Below, piece by piece: positions 13,316-25,045 of a DNA stretch of 64,000 nt; position 1 is the first letter of the stretch; each line of letters begins with the position of its first letter. This stretch comes from Ceratotherium simum simum (taxonomy: Eukaryota; Chordata; Mammalia; Perissodactyla; Rhinocerotidae), in the NCBI RefSeq assembly GCF_000283155.1, contig NW_004454173.1, positions 8,596,225 to 8,660,224 on the forward strand, given 5' to 3'. The notes under the pieces were generated by a model. It did no database searches and was not told the origin of the DNA. It was given only the letters and a program-made list of their open reading frames with translations. Made by a program: the position numbers and the translations under genes.

Positions 13316-14626
13316 GTAGGATCCTTATGCCCCTGCCCATCCCCACTCCACAGCTGTCCCAATTGTCGTTAAGATCTTATTGCTTAAGAGGGAACTATGT
13401 TCTGATTCCTCCGTGCCGGAAATCTTTCGCTCCTTCGTCTTCACGCACATGCCCTGCAAGCAGCCAGCCAGTAAGGAGCTCCTCCATGCCTATCCTGTCC
13501 CTGGCTCACAGGCTCTCAGAATCCTCTTGACTCTCTGATCCTATTTATGGTCTTGCTATATGAGAACCTCCATCTCCTTGTTGAATTTCTGCAGCGGGGA
13601 AGCAAGGCTGCCCCGGCAGGTGGTTCTCCGTGGGTCAGCTGCGCTTGGCTGTCTGCACCAGGGGAGCTTGAGGAGTCGAGCAGGGTTCAGTGTCTTGACC
13701 CCTTTATCCTCTCTGGACTATCAAGTCCAAGTGTACCGTTGGCCCCAGCATCCTTTCTGTGTTGTCGGAGCTAAGGCCCAATGGTCAGGAGGCCCCTAGC
13801 TACCAAGGGTCTGTCATCTCCTTGGTGTCTGTGTCTTGCCTCCTTAGTGTCCCCCACTTGCCTCCCTGCCTTCCCTTCTGAGTGCATCCGCACACTGAAC
13901 GCTGCCAGGTATCACGTAGGAAGCATTTTGGCAAGGAGCCTCAGCGAGAGAGGTTTTCTTGGCAACTGTAAAATAAAAGTATTGTAAGGAGCTACTAAAT
14001 AAATCTGTGCTACTTCAGCTAGGGAATTTCAGCCCTCCTGGGAGTAGAGGGGTGTGGAATGAAAAAATATATATAGAAGGATCAGCTGTCAGCCTGATGG
14101 CTCGTTGATTTGATGGTTCTAAGGAGATGTATGATCTGCACACTGTGGACATTAATCAAACCCATTGCCTCCTGTATTTGTCCGGAGAGTCAATGGATGT
14201 TTTCTTTGTACATTTTTTCCTACCATAAGACACGGCAAGGGGAACTCTCTCGGTCCCTTTGCTCAAGTTAGGTCGGTTCTGTGTGTACACAGTGGTGAGG
14301 GTGGAAACATGCTGCCTGCATTCCAAGGGCTTCAGACACCAGAGCTGGATGGAGACCAACCCCTGCCTGTGGGGATTAGTCTGTGAGTCCTTGGCCCTGT
14401 TTTAAATGGGATGTAAGAGCCAGACTTGCACAGAGTCATTTTTATGATCATTTCCCATCCCAAGTAGCTGTTGGGAAGAAATATGAAAGGGTAGGGGGAA
14501 AGAGCCTCAGAGGAGCATCGGTAACACTTTCTGGGTTGGAGAGTGTTTTATTGACTTTCTTCATTCATTAGAAAATGAGTTATTTTGCATTCAGCCTTAT
14601 AATGATGGATGCTGATGTTTCATATA

Positions 14627-14825
14627 CAGTCACGCACCACATGACGTTTCGGTCAACGACAGACCACATATACAACGGTGGTCCCCTAGGATTAACCATA
14701 TAGCCTAGGTGTGTAGGAGGCTATACCATCTAGATTTGTGTATACTCTGTGATGTTCGCACAATGACAAAATCGCCTAACAACTGTTTCTCAGAAGGTAT
14801 CCTTTTGTTAAGCAATGCATTACTG
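14627..14825. mobile_element. Tigger-type (Tc1/mariner) non-autonomous DNA transposon with TA duplication
   Basis: The element is 199 bp and bounded by TA at 14625-14626 and TA at 14826-14827. It starts CAGTCACGCACCACATGACG and ends with the inverse of CAGTAATGCATTGCTTAAC, so the terminal inverted repeats are still visible though diverged. The interior carries TTCGGTCAACGACAGACC and TATAGCCTAGGTGTGTAGGA, familiar from pogo/Tigger-derived elements of mammals. No transposase is encoded. The exact family name is not certain. Confidence 0.8.
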
Positions 14826-15304
14826 TATTTGTTCTTACGCAGATGTTCTGATAGATCAGCCTCACAAACACCAGATAAAATGTCACTTCATGAGGAGAAA
14901 TGGCGTGGGGACTTCATTTAGTAATTTGCAATGTTGCTTCTTTTAGCAGTGGCCTCATTTTCATACTTAAGTTGGTTCAGACTACAGGGACATGTCATGG
15001 GGCTATTGAAAATATAAATGCCATCCACTACAATTACGTACATGGTAGATACTTTAGGTAATTTCGATGGTAAAAAATGAGCTTATGACAACAGATTCAG
15101 AATTCTGAGTCCACAAACGTTCAGGTTCCCTAAGCAAGTGCGGTGATATTTTTCAACATGCCCTTGCAGACTGATTCCAAAAGAAATCCTTTCCATTCCT
15201 ACTAGTGGATCATTTTCCCTACATGTCTTCCTTGGGAATTACAGCCTTAAATGGTACAGAAACCAAAGAAAAGGATTAAAGCCAAAATATGTAAATATAT
15301 ATTT

Positions 15305-15556
15305 TAGTGACTTCTTCCTGGTTATCAAAATAGTACATAATTCCTATAAGAAATTTAGAAAATACTAAAAAAGAAAAGAAAAATCATTCATAAACTTATC
15401 ACCCAGAAATAGACTTTTAACCTTTCTCTTCTATCTTTTCCTATCTCTCCTTTTTCTCTCCTGTCTTCCTTCCTTCAACATTCCTCATAATTGTAACATA
15501 ATTAAGTGAATACTGAAAATACAATTTCGTATCCTGTTTTTTCACCTAGAATTGTA
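15305..15556 (-). repeat. Old L1 3'UTR, antisense (first half of a split element)
   Basis: The minus strand reads as the late part of an L1 3'UTR: ACAGGATACGAAATTGTATT, then TATGTACTATTTTGATAACC near the tail. It appears to be continued by the antisense L1 at 16769-16945 after an interruption by a sense L1 and an ERE. Confidence 0.55.
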
Positions 15557-16414
15557 TCAGCCCATAAATAAGTTATGAAACCCAGTAGCTATAAAGATTG
15601 ATAGATTTGACTATATAAAAATATGCAAGTTACCATAAACAAAACTTTAAAAAAATGGGCAATGATATTTGCAACCAATATAACAAATTACTACTATCCA
15701 TAATGCGTAATGAACTTCTAAAAAGTGATAGAAAAAATAACTCATTTTAAAATCGGTAAAACATGTGACTAGGCAACAGAAGAAATACAAATGGCCATTA
15801 AACATGTGTTTTTTAAAGCTTAATCTCATTAAAATCAAGAAATGAAGTTAAAACAATGAGATCATTTTTCCCTAGCAGACTGGCAAGAATATAAGGATGA
15901 TTACATCTACCCTGAACAAGGAAGCCAAATGGATACTCTCATACCCGAATGGTGGGAGTATAAATTGGTACAGCCTTTTTGGAGGGCAGTTGCTCAACAT
16001 CTATTTAAATTTATACACTTTAACACAGCATTTCTACTTCTAAAAATTTATCCTAAATAAACACTCCTACAAGTGTGCAAATAATGTTCATTACTCCATT
16101 GTTTGAAGTTTCAAAAAATTAGAAACAACCTAAATGTTCATGGAGAGGACTAATTAAATTATGTTACATCTTTATAATGGGATTTTATGTAACCATTACA
16201 GAGAATAAGGCAGCTCTATAGGATGTAGAAATATATCCAAAATATTTGTTAAGTGAGAAAAGGAAGTTCCTTCATAATATGTGTTAGTGTAGCATTGAGA
16301 AGATAAGATTGGAAGACTGTGAACCTGTCATTGTTTTCTCTGTAAGTTTTTCAGGAATGATTGAATTTTATATAATGAAAATATTACTTTTATAATCAAA
16401 AAAAGAAATAATTT
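15557..16414 (+). repeat. Old L1 fragment in sense orientation
   Basis: The ORF2 tail and 3'UTR of an ancient L1 are recognisable: GATAGATTTGACTATATAAA, the block TGGTGGGAGTATAAATTGGT followed by ACAGCCTTTTTGGAGGGCAG, AGAAACAACCTAAATGTTCA, GTTAAGTGAGAAAAGGAAG and the terminal TATTACTTTTATAATCAAAA with an A-rich end. No coding capacity remains. Confidence 0.75.
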
Positions 16415-16431
16415 TAAAAGATAAAAATTCT

Positions 16432-16751
16432 TTTTATTTTTTTTATTTTTTTTATTTTTGTGTGTGTGAGGGAGATCAGCCCTGAGCTAACATCCGTGTT
16501 AATCCTCCTCTTTTTGCTGAGGAAGACCGGCTCTGAGCTAACATCTATTGCCAATCCTCCTCCTTTTTTTTCTTCCCCAAAGCCCCAGTAGATAGTTGTA
16601 TGTCATAGTTGTGCATCCTTCTAGTTGCTGTATGTGGCACGCGGCCTCAGCATGGCCAGAGAAGCAGTGCGTCGGTGCGCGCCCGGGATCCGAACCCAGG
16701 CCGCCAGTAGCTGCACGCGTGCACTTAACCGCTAAGCCACTGGGCCGGCCC
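16432..16751 (-). mobile_element. ERE SINE (perissodactyl tRNA-Ser-derived), antisense, with 17-bp target-site duplication
   Basis: A 320-bp element whose minus strand begins GGGCCGGCCCAGTGGCTTAG and includes the pol III boxes: A box in the GTGGCTTAGCGGTTAAGTG head and B box GGGTTCGGATCCC. The interior has CGCACCGACGCACTGCTTCT and an unusual middle block with AACTATCTACTGGGGC, and the element ends in a T-rich (A tail) stretch on this strand. The 17-bp duplication TAAAAGATAAAAATTCT sits at 16415-16431 and 16752-16768 without mismatch, so the insertion is fairly young. The interior GC and CpG content is much higher than its surroundings. Confidence 0.95.
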
Positions 16752-16768
16752 TAAAAGATAAAAATTCT

Positions 16769-16945
16769 ATCATAAACATTTCTCTGTGTTTTTAGTCCTT
16801 CATAAAATTTTGGCATCTTGCATAAAATTCTGTCATGGATGTACCATATTTTATTTAGCCATTCCCCTATTAATAAATAATTTAGTTTGTTTCCAAATTT
16901 TGCTTTTATGTGTGATGCAGCAACAAATATCTGCGTAAAATAAAA
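16769..16945 (-). repeat. Old L1 ORF2-end fragment, antisense (second half of a split element)
   Basis: TTATTTAGCCATTCCCCTAT followed by TAATAAATAATTTAGTTTG and TTTCCAAATTTTGC is the reverse complement of the L1 block with GGAAACAACCTAAATGTCC. Its position fits the antisense L1 3'UTR at 15305-15556. Confidence 0.6.
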
Positions 16946-17289
16946 TGCTTAAGTTTACACTCACAAGAGCATTACATCCTGTGGCAGAGATTGAGAGTTT
17001 AATTTAGACAGAATCCATGAGAAGATTTTGAATATAAAAGGTTAACATGTTCTAATCATTTTAAACCTTAACAAAACTATAGATGGCCAACCTGGAGGCA
17101 AGAAAGTTGTGTCCCTGTTTCCCTGGGCACTCCGCTATGCCACCCACTCTGGCTGTAATTTATTGCTAGTGTTTGTGGTCTTAGTGTGAAAAAGACTAGG
17201 AATCTTATCCTCAGGATACTCTTCCCAAGGCTTAGTCCCAAGCCCTCTCCTTGTTCCATTTCCTCTCCCCAGGTGAACTCATCCACAGC

Positions 17290-17880
17290 CAGCTAATGAC
17301 TGTCAAATTTATATCTCCAGCCTGGCCTTCCTGAGAGTTCTAGCCATGTATATTCAGCTGCCTATTAAACATCTCTACTTGGGTGTCTGAAAAAATAGCT
17401 CAAAATGTCCAAAATAAATTCTGTGAGCCAGAACATGCTCACACCTCCTTTCCTTTTACCCTCTATATCCTTCCTTTACCAAATCCCATTTCTTTTTTCC
17501 CCATAATAGTTCTTGATCCATCCAATTCTCTTTACCTTACTGCCCCACCCTAGTCCATGCCACTATCATTTCTTTTCTGGGTATTCCAATGGCTTCCCAA
17601 CTGGTCACTTCATGTTCTATCTCATCCTCTCTCATCTGCTATCCATGTTGTAGCTGGAAGCTTGTTGTAAAATCACAAATTAATGCCATCCTTCTCCTGC
17701 GTAAGACTTTTCAATGGTTTCTCTTTCCTCTTGGGCTAAAGACTGAATTCCTCACTGGCCCATGCCGTATCAGGCTCCTGCTCTCTCCTGTCTCCTTCCG
17801 TAGTCTGAGCCCCTTGCGTACCACCTGGCTCATGAATGATACTCAGAGTTTTGTTGGGTGGGTGAATGGATGATGGTAGG
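17290..17880 (+). repeat. L2 LINE fragment, sense
   Basis: L2 order is visible: AATTTATATCTCCAGCCTGG, ATTCAGCTGCCTATTAAACA, TCTCTACTTGGGTGTCTGAA, GCCACTATCATTTCTTTTCT, GGCTTCCCAACTGG and GGCTAAAGACTGAATTCCTC. This is the end of the reverse transcriptase region and the 3'UTR. Decayed. Confidence 0.75.
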
Positions 17881-18484
17881 TAATACATGTATGGCACTGC
17901 TTCTAACTTGTAATGAAGCCATTTTTTAGGCTTTTGCTATTTCAGTGGCTTTTAAAAATTCTTTTACAAATTTAATACAATCAGTCTTGCTTTGAAAAAA
18001 TTTCAAGTTTATATAAACCCAGACACTCAAAACACAAGCCAACCCTAAATGGTTTTGTTCTGAAATTAAGATCATAATCTAAATTCAGTCTCTTGGCAAA
18101 TGTCAGTTCTTAACACTTGCCCACATGCCAGCCTCTCCTGCTTAGAAGGGGACAGTGAATTATTTTCTGAATGTTTGACCACTAGGAAGAGATTTGCTAT
18201 GCACTCCCCTGTTCCTGTACTTTCATGGATTGTGTAAAATCTATTGAACTTCTCCATGCACAAGCTAAAAATCAAAGCAAAAAAATTATTTTTGGAGAAT
18301 TTTGATAATACATTTAATAGTGGTGTGCACAAAAATATCCTTTTGTCATAGTTCAGTCGTGGGATATTTATTGATTCTCGGATGGTTCTTGTTTTGGTCG
18401 GTGAAGTCCTCTCAGGAAACAGTCTACTAGGAGAATTAGCTAGTGATACGACACCGCTACGTAGAAGAGAGTGTGCCTACTGTA

Positions 18485-18700
18485 GTGAGTTGTAAGCCCA
18501 GGCCTTGGAGGGAGATGAGCAGAACTGAGTTCAAATCCTGGCTTTACACCTGGCTAACTAAATGATGTTGGCATAGATCCTACTTTATAGGGTTGTTTTG
18601 AGGATGAAATAAAATAACATGGATTAACCACTTAGCATTTGAATAACCAATGTATGTTAGCGTCTAATGACACTATTATCATCATTATCATTATTATTAT
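18485..18700 (+). repeat. MIR SINE
   Basis: Sense MIR blocks: CTGAGTTCAAATCCTGGCTT (tRNA-like B box region), TAGGGTTGTTTTGAGGATGA and AATAACATGGATTAACCACT. It runs into an ATC/ATT triplet run at 18680-18705. Confidence 0.75.
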
Positions 18701-18890
18701 CCACAGAAGGTTTTTTTCAGGTTCTCTGGATATGTACACACATACACACCCCAAATGAACAAACAGACAAAGAGCAATATACTTACAATAGTATATTGAC
18801 TGTGTATTTTATGATAACTGATATCAAAGTGATACTTTATTGAAGAATTCTTGCCTTTTAGATTCAGATATTAAAATATTTATAGATGAG

Positions 18891-19072
18891 GGGCCAGCCC
18901 CATGGCCTAGTGGTTAAATTCAGCACACTCCACTATGGCCGCTCGGGTTTGGTTCCTGGGAGCTGACCTATACTACTCATCAGCAGCCATGCTGTGGGGG
19001 TGACCCATATACAAAATAGAGGAAGACTGGCATAGATGTTAGCTCAAGGCGAATCTTCCTCAGCAAAAAAAT
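18891..19072 (+). mobile_element. ERE SINE, sense, with 16-bp target-site duplication
   Basis: The element starts GGGCCAGCCCCATGGCCTAG, has the A box TGGCCTAGTGGTTAAATT and a decayed B box (GGTTTGGTTCC), then GCCATGCTGTGGGGGTGACC, CCATATACAAAATAGAGGAA, GATGTTAGCTCAAGGCGAAT and CTTCCTCAGC before an A-rich tail. AATATTTATAGATGAG is present before (18875-18890) and after (19073-19088) without mismatch. Shorter than the copy at 16432 and of a different subtype. Confidence 0.93.
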
Positions 19073-19189
19073 AATATTTATAGATGAGATGATTTCATGT
19101 CTTGGATTTACTTCAAAATATGAAAAAAAGATGGTTCAAGAAGGGAGTAATGTAGAGTGAAATAAGATTGGGTGTGCACTGGTAGCTGC

Positions 19190-19280
19190 TGATGCTGTGT
19201 GATCACTATGGAAGTTTTCACAGGATTCTCTATACTTTTGTATATGTTTGAAATTTTCCATGATAAAAAAATTTGAAAAC
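19190..19280 (+). repeat. L1-like 3' end
   Basis: CTATACTTTTGTATATGTTT followed by GAAATTTTCCATGATAAAAA is a common old LINE1 terminal sequence. It resembles 32500-32565 in this window. A short decayed copy. Confidence 0.5.
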
Positions 19281-22200
19281 ACATTAAAAATAGTTGTTGA
19301 ATAGCCTTAGATTCACTCTTGTTCAAGGATCCAGCTCTCAACTCACTTTCCTTTATTTCTTTTGGAAGAGTAACTGATTCCAGTAATCTAAGCAGTAAGA
19401 CTCATGTCATTCTGTTTTATGACTCTCAGAATAGCTCATGGTGGTAACAAAATAAATATAACTTCTTTGTCTTCACCCACTTTGGAATCCTCTTTGAAAC
19501 TTCTGTGGGCATTTGAAGTAACTCTGATTACCCAGCAAGGACAATGTACCTTTCAGGCAACCAAGGAGGATAAAGTAACTCTTTCTACTCTTCTGTGCTT
19601 GCATGACCAAAGGTATAGCTATTAAATACCGGTGCTCAATGAGCTAATGAATGATGAGCCCGTAATTGTGTATTGGGCGTTTGGGGATTTGAGCCTCTGC
19701 CCTGTATGCACTTGCCGTCTTCGTTGTGTAGCCTTGTTAAGTTTGGCTGCTGAGTTACGTGTTGGCACGGAGGCTGCAGAGCTCCAGAGCCAGAGACTGA
19801 CCTCTGCATAGTTCAAATACAAGTCAGGAGTCATAGGGTGATTTTTTCGCTTTTACTTTGTTTTCTTTTTAATGAAGATAACGATTTACCCTTAGAGTGG
19901 AAGCTGACCGTGGCCATAAATGGCTCTGTAGCTTTTGGGTCTGTTTGACTAACTGTCTCAGTGTCCTGCTTCCATCTGGATGCAAGCTAGGGGAAAGCTT
20001 CATGTTGGGTCCTCTCTGCTTTATAACTGCCTCTCCTAAAGCTGTTTCCCTTCTCCAGCTTCACTAAAGCAAAGAATTTGAACATACATTTCAGGATTCC
20101 TCTTTTCCCTCCAGACTCTGTCTCTAAGGGGTAAAGCACATGGCCTTTTATAAATTCGATTACTTTGGAACAAGAGTCCCGGTGAGGTTTATGGAACTTC
20201 CGTCCTTCACCTAAAAATTAGACAGGCTCAGACTTGACCAGGGCAGCTCACTGTTGTCCATCTGAGATGCTTCTGTTTCTCTCCTTGGTCAGCACCTTCT
20301 GCCAGGACCAAGCTTGAGCTGGGGAAAAATAAGGCTCAGCCTGAGCTAAGGGGGAGACAGGTGCACAGACAGAGCCTTCTGGCATACAGTGCAGGTGTGC
20401 TGTCATAGAGGAATGAACTGGGTGCTCTAAGGGCAGAGTTGACATCTGGGACTTCAGGATTGACCTCACAGTGGAGATGTGAGATATTTTGGCTCAGGGC
20501 AGAACTGATAGCCTGGGATTATGTTATGTTCTTAATCGAATCTCTTTGGCATCCCAATTTGAGCGTTTTGTCCTTTTAGATAGCACTTGATATGAAACCA
20601 GCAATGGCATTTCCCTCAGGGCTGGTAGAGTTGTGAGAATGCCTAAAATTAGACTGAAAAGTCAGGATTGAGGTGCTTAACCTGCCTCCGTGCCCTCGGG
20701 AATCCTATGACCAGGATGAATTGCATCCCTTGTGCTGCTCAGTTCTGTCTCCTGAGCAGTGGGGCTGTGCTCCACGACTTCTCTGTGCAGAGGGCATTGT
20801 GATGAGCAGCTTACGAAACTGATTGCAAAGCACTTTTCTCTCCCTGAACAATTCCTGCTACCCATGACAGCAGGTGAGTAAGAAGCAATCAACCTCTTAC
20901 CTGGAGTGTTAGTCACCGGCTCTCTTGAGCAATCACAGGTCAGCTCTTTAGACCGTTGTGGGATTCTGTTAGCACTTGTTTCTGTGACCCAACAAAATCC
21001 TGTCCGAGCCCTTAGCAGACGTAACGGCTTCAGGAGAATTCAGAAACTCAAGTAACCTTGTTTGGCAATGTGAGGAAGTCACAGTGCTCTGGGCACAGGT
21101 CCACATGGGCCTGGACCACTGGGCTAGACTGTGGTGCGGATAAAGCTGTCCCCCAGCTCAGAGCCCCCACGGCCTTGGTCTCTCCTGGGGCCACAGACTA
21201 TAATCTCTATAACCTTGGCCTGTCAGCCAGCCGCCTGTAATGTTTGCCATCACTCCCAGAGGAGCCAGACAACCAGGCACTCACAGGGCCTTGAGTCTGA
21301 AGCTACTTCTAGAAGAACAACTGAGAGAGACTGTGCTCCTGGCCGTGGCCTCCCTCATGTGTACGTGACCACAGTCATCCTCACCCCCTACCCTGTGCTC
21401 TTGTGATCCCACCTTCACATGGGTTAAATAAATCTTGCTCATATCGTTTGTGTGTGGTGGAGGCAGAGGAGGAGGAAACAGTTTCCACAGACCACAGCCC
21501 ACTAGTCACTTGTGTGGAAGTAGGATTCTGCGTGGAGAAGGGGGCCGGAGCGGACTGGGAGGCTGAGGCTGGATTTGGTTTAGAGGTGGAGAAGGCTTGC
21601 ATTTCTGCAGTGGGTGCACAGGTACCCTGCACACCTTTGCCTTACAACCCTTATACCTGGGAGACTGCCCCCTGGGACACAGGAGCAGAGAGGTCTGGTC
21701 TGTGCTCCCACTGACCCATGCCAAGAAAACTCTGCTGCCTTAACCTCACTTATCGGGGATTCCTAGAAAACAGGACTTTGTTTTCATTCCTGGGTGTCTT
21801 CCAGTGACCGCTGCCTGTGAGACCTGCGTGGTCAGGCTGTATCAACTCACAGGGCATGGTGTGGAAACCAGTCAGTCCTCGTCTGTCATCACCTACCTCC
21901 TCCAAGCTGCAACGTGATCCTGGGCTGGACGAGACCAGCATTTTCCAACGGGCCAAGCAGGCCAACAGACCTTTATTCTCAGAGCAGGGATAGGAGAACA
22001 GAACCATGAGTGCCCTGACACAGCCCGCTGTGGATGTGAAGGTGCAGAACTGCAGTCAGCTGTGGTGACTGTGGACATGCCCCCGTGAGGGGACACCGTC
22101 ACTCCCAGGATGCCGTGCCATGGCAGCCCCCTACACGGCAGTTGAGTGCACATCTCCAGATCAAGGAATCACCTACCATCCCCTGCTAGCTGTGCAGCCT

Positions 22201-22654
22201 GCTCCTCACCGCAAGCCCATGAGCATGTCATTCCTTGGCAAAGCATAAAGGTGTCACCCAATAGGCGAGATTGCTTCTCTTATCCTCTCCAGGCTGAGCC
22301 TGGCGGCTGGCAGTTGTCATTCTGTAGGACCATTTCCCAGCCTGCCCTGGTGACAGGCCTCCCTCTGTAACAGTGCCTGGGTGATGGCGACGGGAAAACT
22401 GGGTGCTAGAGGCCCGTGTTGGGGAGCGGGTGTTTGAGGAGAGCACCAGCTTTCGTCTGTAGACAGTTTTATCCATGTCTGACTGTCTTCTTGCCTGCAT
22501 TGAGGCCTTGTACCAAACAGTTCTGCTGCTGGAAATGTGCTTCCCTTAAGTGGATTCTGATCCTAGGGGTTGAAGGAGGAACGGGAAGTGCCCTTGTCCT
22601 TGGCACACCATAATCTTCTACGTAATCCCTGTGTACCTGGGATGTACCTACATA

Positions 22655-23420
22655 AACCCCGGTTTTACTCCTGTTTGTCTTTTCCTGTTATTGGCATCCC
22701 CACTAAGTCACTAAATCTAAGGCAGAAGCCAAGGATTCATCATTTCTACGGCTTCTCCCTCTCCACCTCTAAGTGGTCGTCAAACCTTATTACTGACTGT
22801 GTTGCCACCAAGGTACTGCCAACTGACCCCTTACTTTCTGTTCCATTTGTCGCTGTCCAAGTTCAGGTCTTAACGTCTTCTCCCTGGACTGTTTCAGCTC
22901 CTCTAGCTGATCTTCTCTGTCCAGCTGGGAACCTGTTACTCTGTAATTAGAGAGCTTTGATGGGTTGCTTTTGCCTAATAGCTAAATATCAGAATTCCTT
23001 AGTGTGGCATTCAGGGCCTGTCACAGTTTAGACCTAACTTTCCTTTCTAGCCCTGGCATTTTGATGGCCCCAGTGTTCCAGGTTGGCCCCTTCTCCAGCC
23101 TCGCTTCACCACATGGGGTTCCTGAGCCCATATGCACATCACCCCTCTGCATCTGCCCCCTGCACCGGCCCCATCCACCTGCCCACAGTGACCTTCTCAA
23201 ACCCCTCCCTGTCTGCAAGACTCTGACTCAGACTTTAAGACCCAGCTCAATATCTATTTCTACTGTGGAACTATCCCTCTCTCCTCCCCCTGGAAGGAAT
23301 CAATTATTCCCTTTTGTGTTTCTCTCTCAGCACTTGGTTCATACTTTCATCATGCCACTTATATTGTACAACAGTTGGTTCTCTCTCTCCCTCTCTTTCC
23401 CTTTCTTCCTCCCCCCCATC
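22655..23420 (+). repeat. L2 LINE fragment, sense
   Basis: The order TTCCTTAGTGTGGCATTCAG, GGCCTGTCACAGTTTAGACC, TTTCCTTTCTAGCC, ACTTTAAGACCCAGCTCAAT and TCTCAGCACTTGGTTCATAC follows the L2 3' region. It leads into a CT-rich stretch. Open frames in it are L2 remnants. Confidence 0.7.
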
Positions 23421-23485
23421 AATGTATCTATATGTAGATGTGTATGTATATAGACACACACACTCATACACATATATCTATATCT
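23380..23485. repeat. CT-rich tract and TA/CA simple repeat
   Basis: CTCTCTCTCCCTCTCTTTCC is followed by TATCTATATGTAGATGTG and CACACACACTCATACACA. Low complexity. Confidence 0.8.
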
Positions 23486-23494
23486 AAGTATCCT

Positions 23495-23705
23495 AAACAG
23501 GTATTTATTGAGTGCAGTATGCTAGGCACAATGGTGAACCAAATCAACCTGATCCCTCCTTCACAGAGCTTATAGTCTAACAAATATTTGTCTCCCTGTT
23601 ACACTGTGATCCTTGGGGAGAAAGATCATCTGTACTCTTGATGGCTGTCACAGTCCCTGGCACACAGTGGCCACTTGCTCCAGGAATGTTCACTAAGTGA
23701 ACTCC
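23495..23705. repeat. Two L2 3' ends in opposite orientation, back to back
   Basis: 23495-23590 is antisense (GGTATTTATTGAGTGCAGTA and CACAGAGCTTATAGTCTAAC) and 23595-23705 is sense (TTACACTGTGATCCTTGGGG, CCTGGCACACAGTGGCCACT and AATGTTCACTAAGTGAAC). Confidence 0.55.
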
Positions 23706-23918
23706 AGTGGGCAGAGATAGATGCCAGAGTGGGGGACGGGGTAGGTTGATGTCTTATGGGTACAAGGTAAGTGGGAAGCCTAGAAAAGTCACACTCTGCC
23801 CTCAGTTTCTAAAGAGCAGCCTGCATTTTTATATGTGGTTAGCCCATTCATATGGAACCATCATCTAGAAACCATGAGACAAATTTTGAGAGTTGATCTA
23901 AATTTTTTGTCCAGATAA

Positions 23919-24856
<938 letters not shown>

Positions 24857-25045
24857 ATCCTCCAGGAGATGCTCTATGGGCCTGCAGTAGATTGGTGGGC
24901 CATGGGTGTGTTACTCTACGAGATGCTCTGCGGTCATGCGCCCTTCGAGGCAGAGAACGAAGATGACCTCTTTGAGGCCATACTGAACGATGAAGTGGTC
25001 TACCCTACATGGCTCCATGAAGATGCCACAGGAATCCTGAAATCT
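24857..25045 (+). CDS. PRKCH: PRKCH coding exon: kinase C-lobe (helices after APE)
   Basis: This 189-bp exon encodes 63 residues with no split codons, residues 525-587 on human numbering if collinear. It continues directly after the APE motif with [20 protein letters not shown], the F-helix region of AGC kinases: the VDWWAMG Asp anchors the catalytic loop and the hydrophobic spine. The acidic run [12 protein letters not shown] and the eta-type [17 protein letters not shown] follow. PKC epsilon differs at many of these positions, for example ELEYGPSVDWWALG, which supports eta. The acceptor is CACAG and the donor is GTAAGT at 25046. Reading through the donor gives an open frame to 25450, which is intron and not a real C-terminus. 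Confidence 0.97.

Noticed and set aside
21400..21730. Overlapping open frames on both strands suggesting a small gene
   Set aside because: No conserved motif, no splice or promoter context; the frames change with strand and are typical of GC-richer intron sequence.
23004..23453. A 149-residue open frame rich in Pro, Ser and Leu
   Set aside because: It lies inside a sense L2 fragment and a CT-rich tract; composition explains its length.
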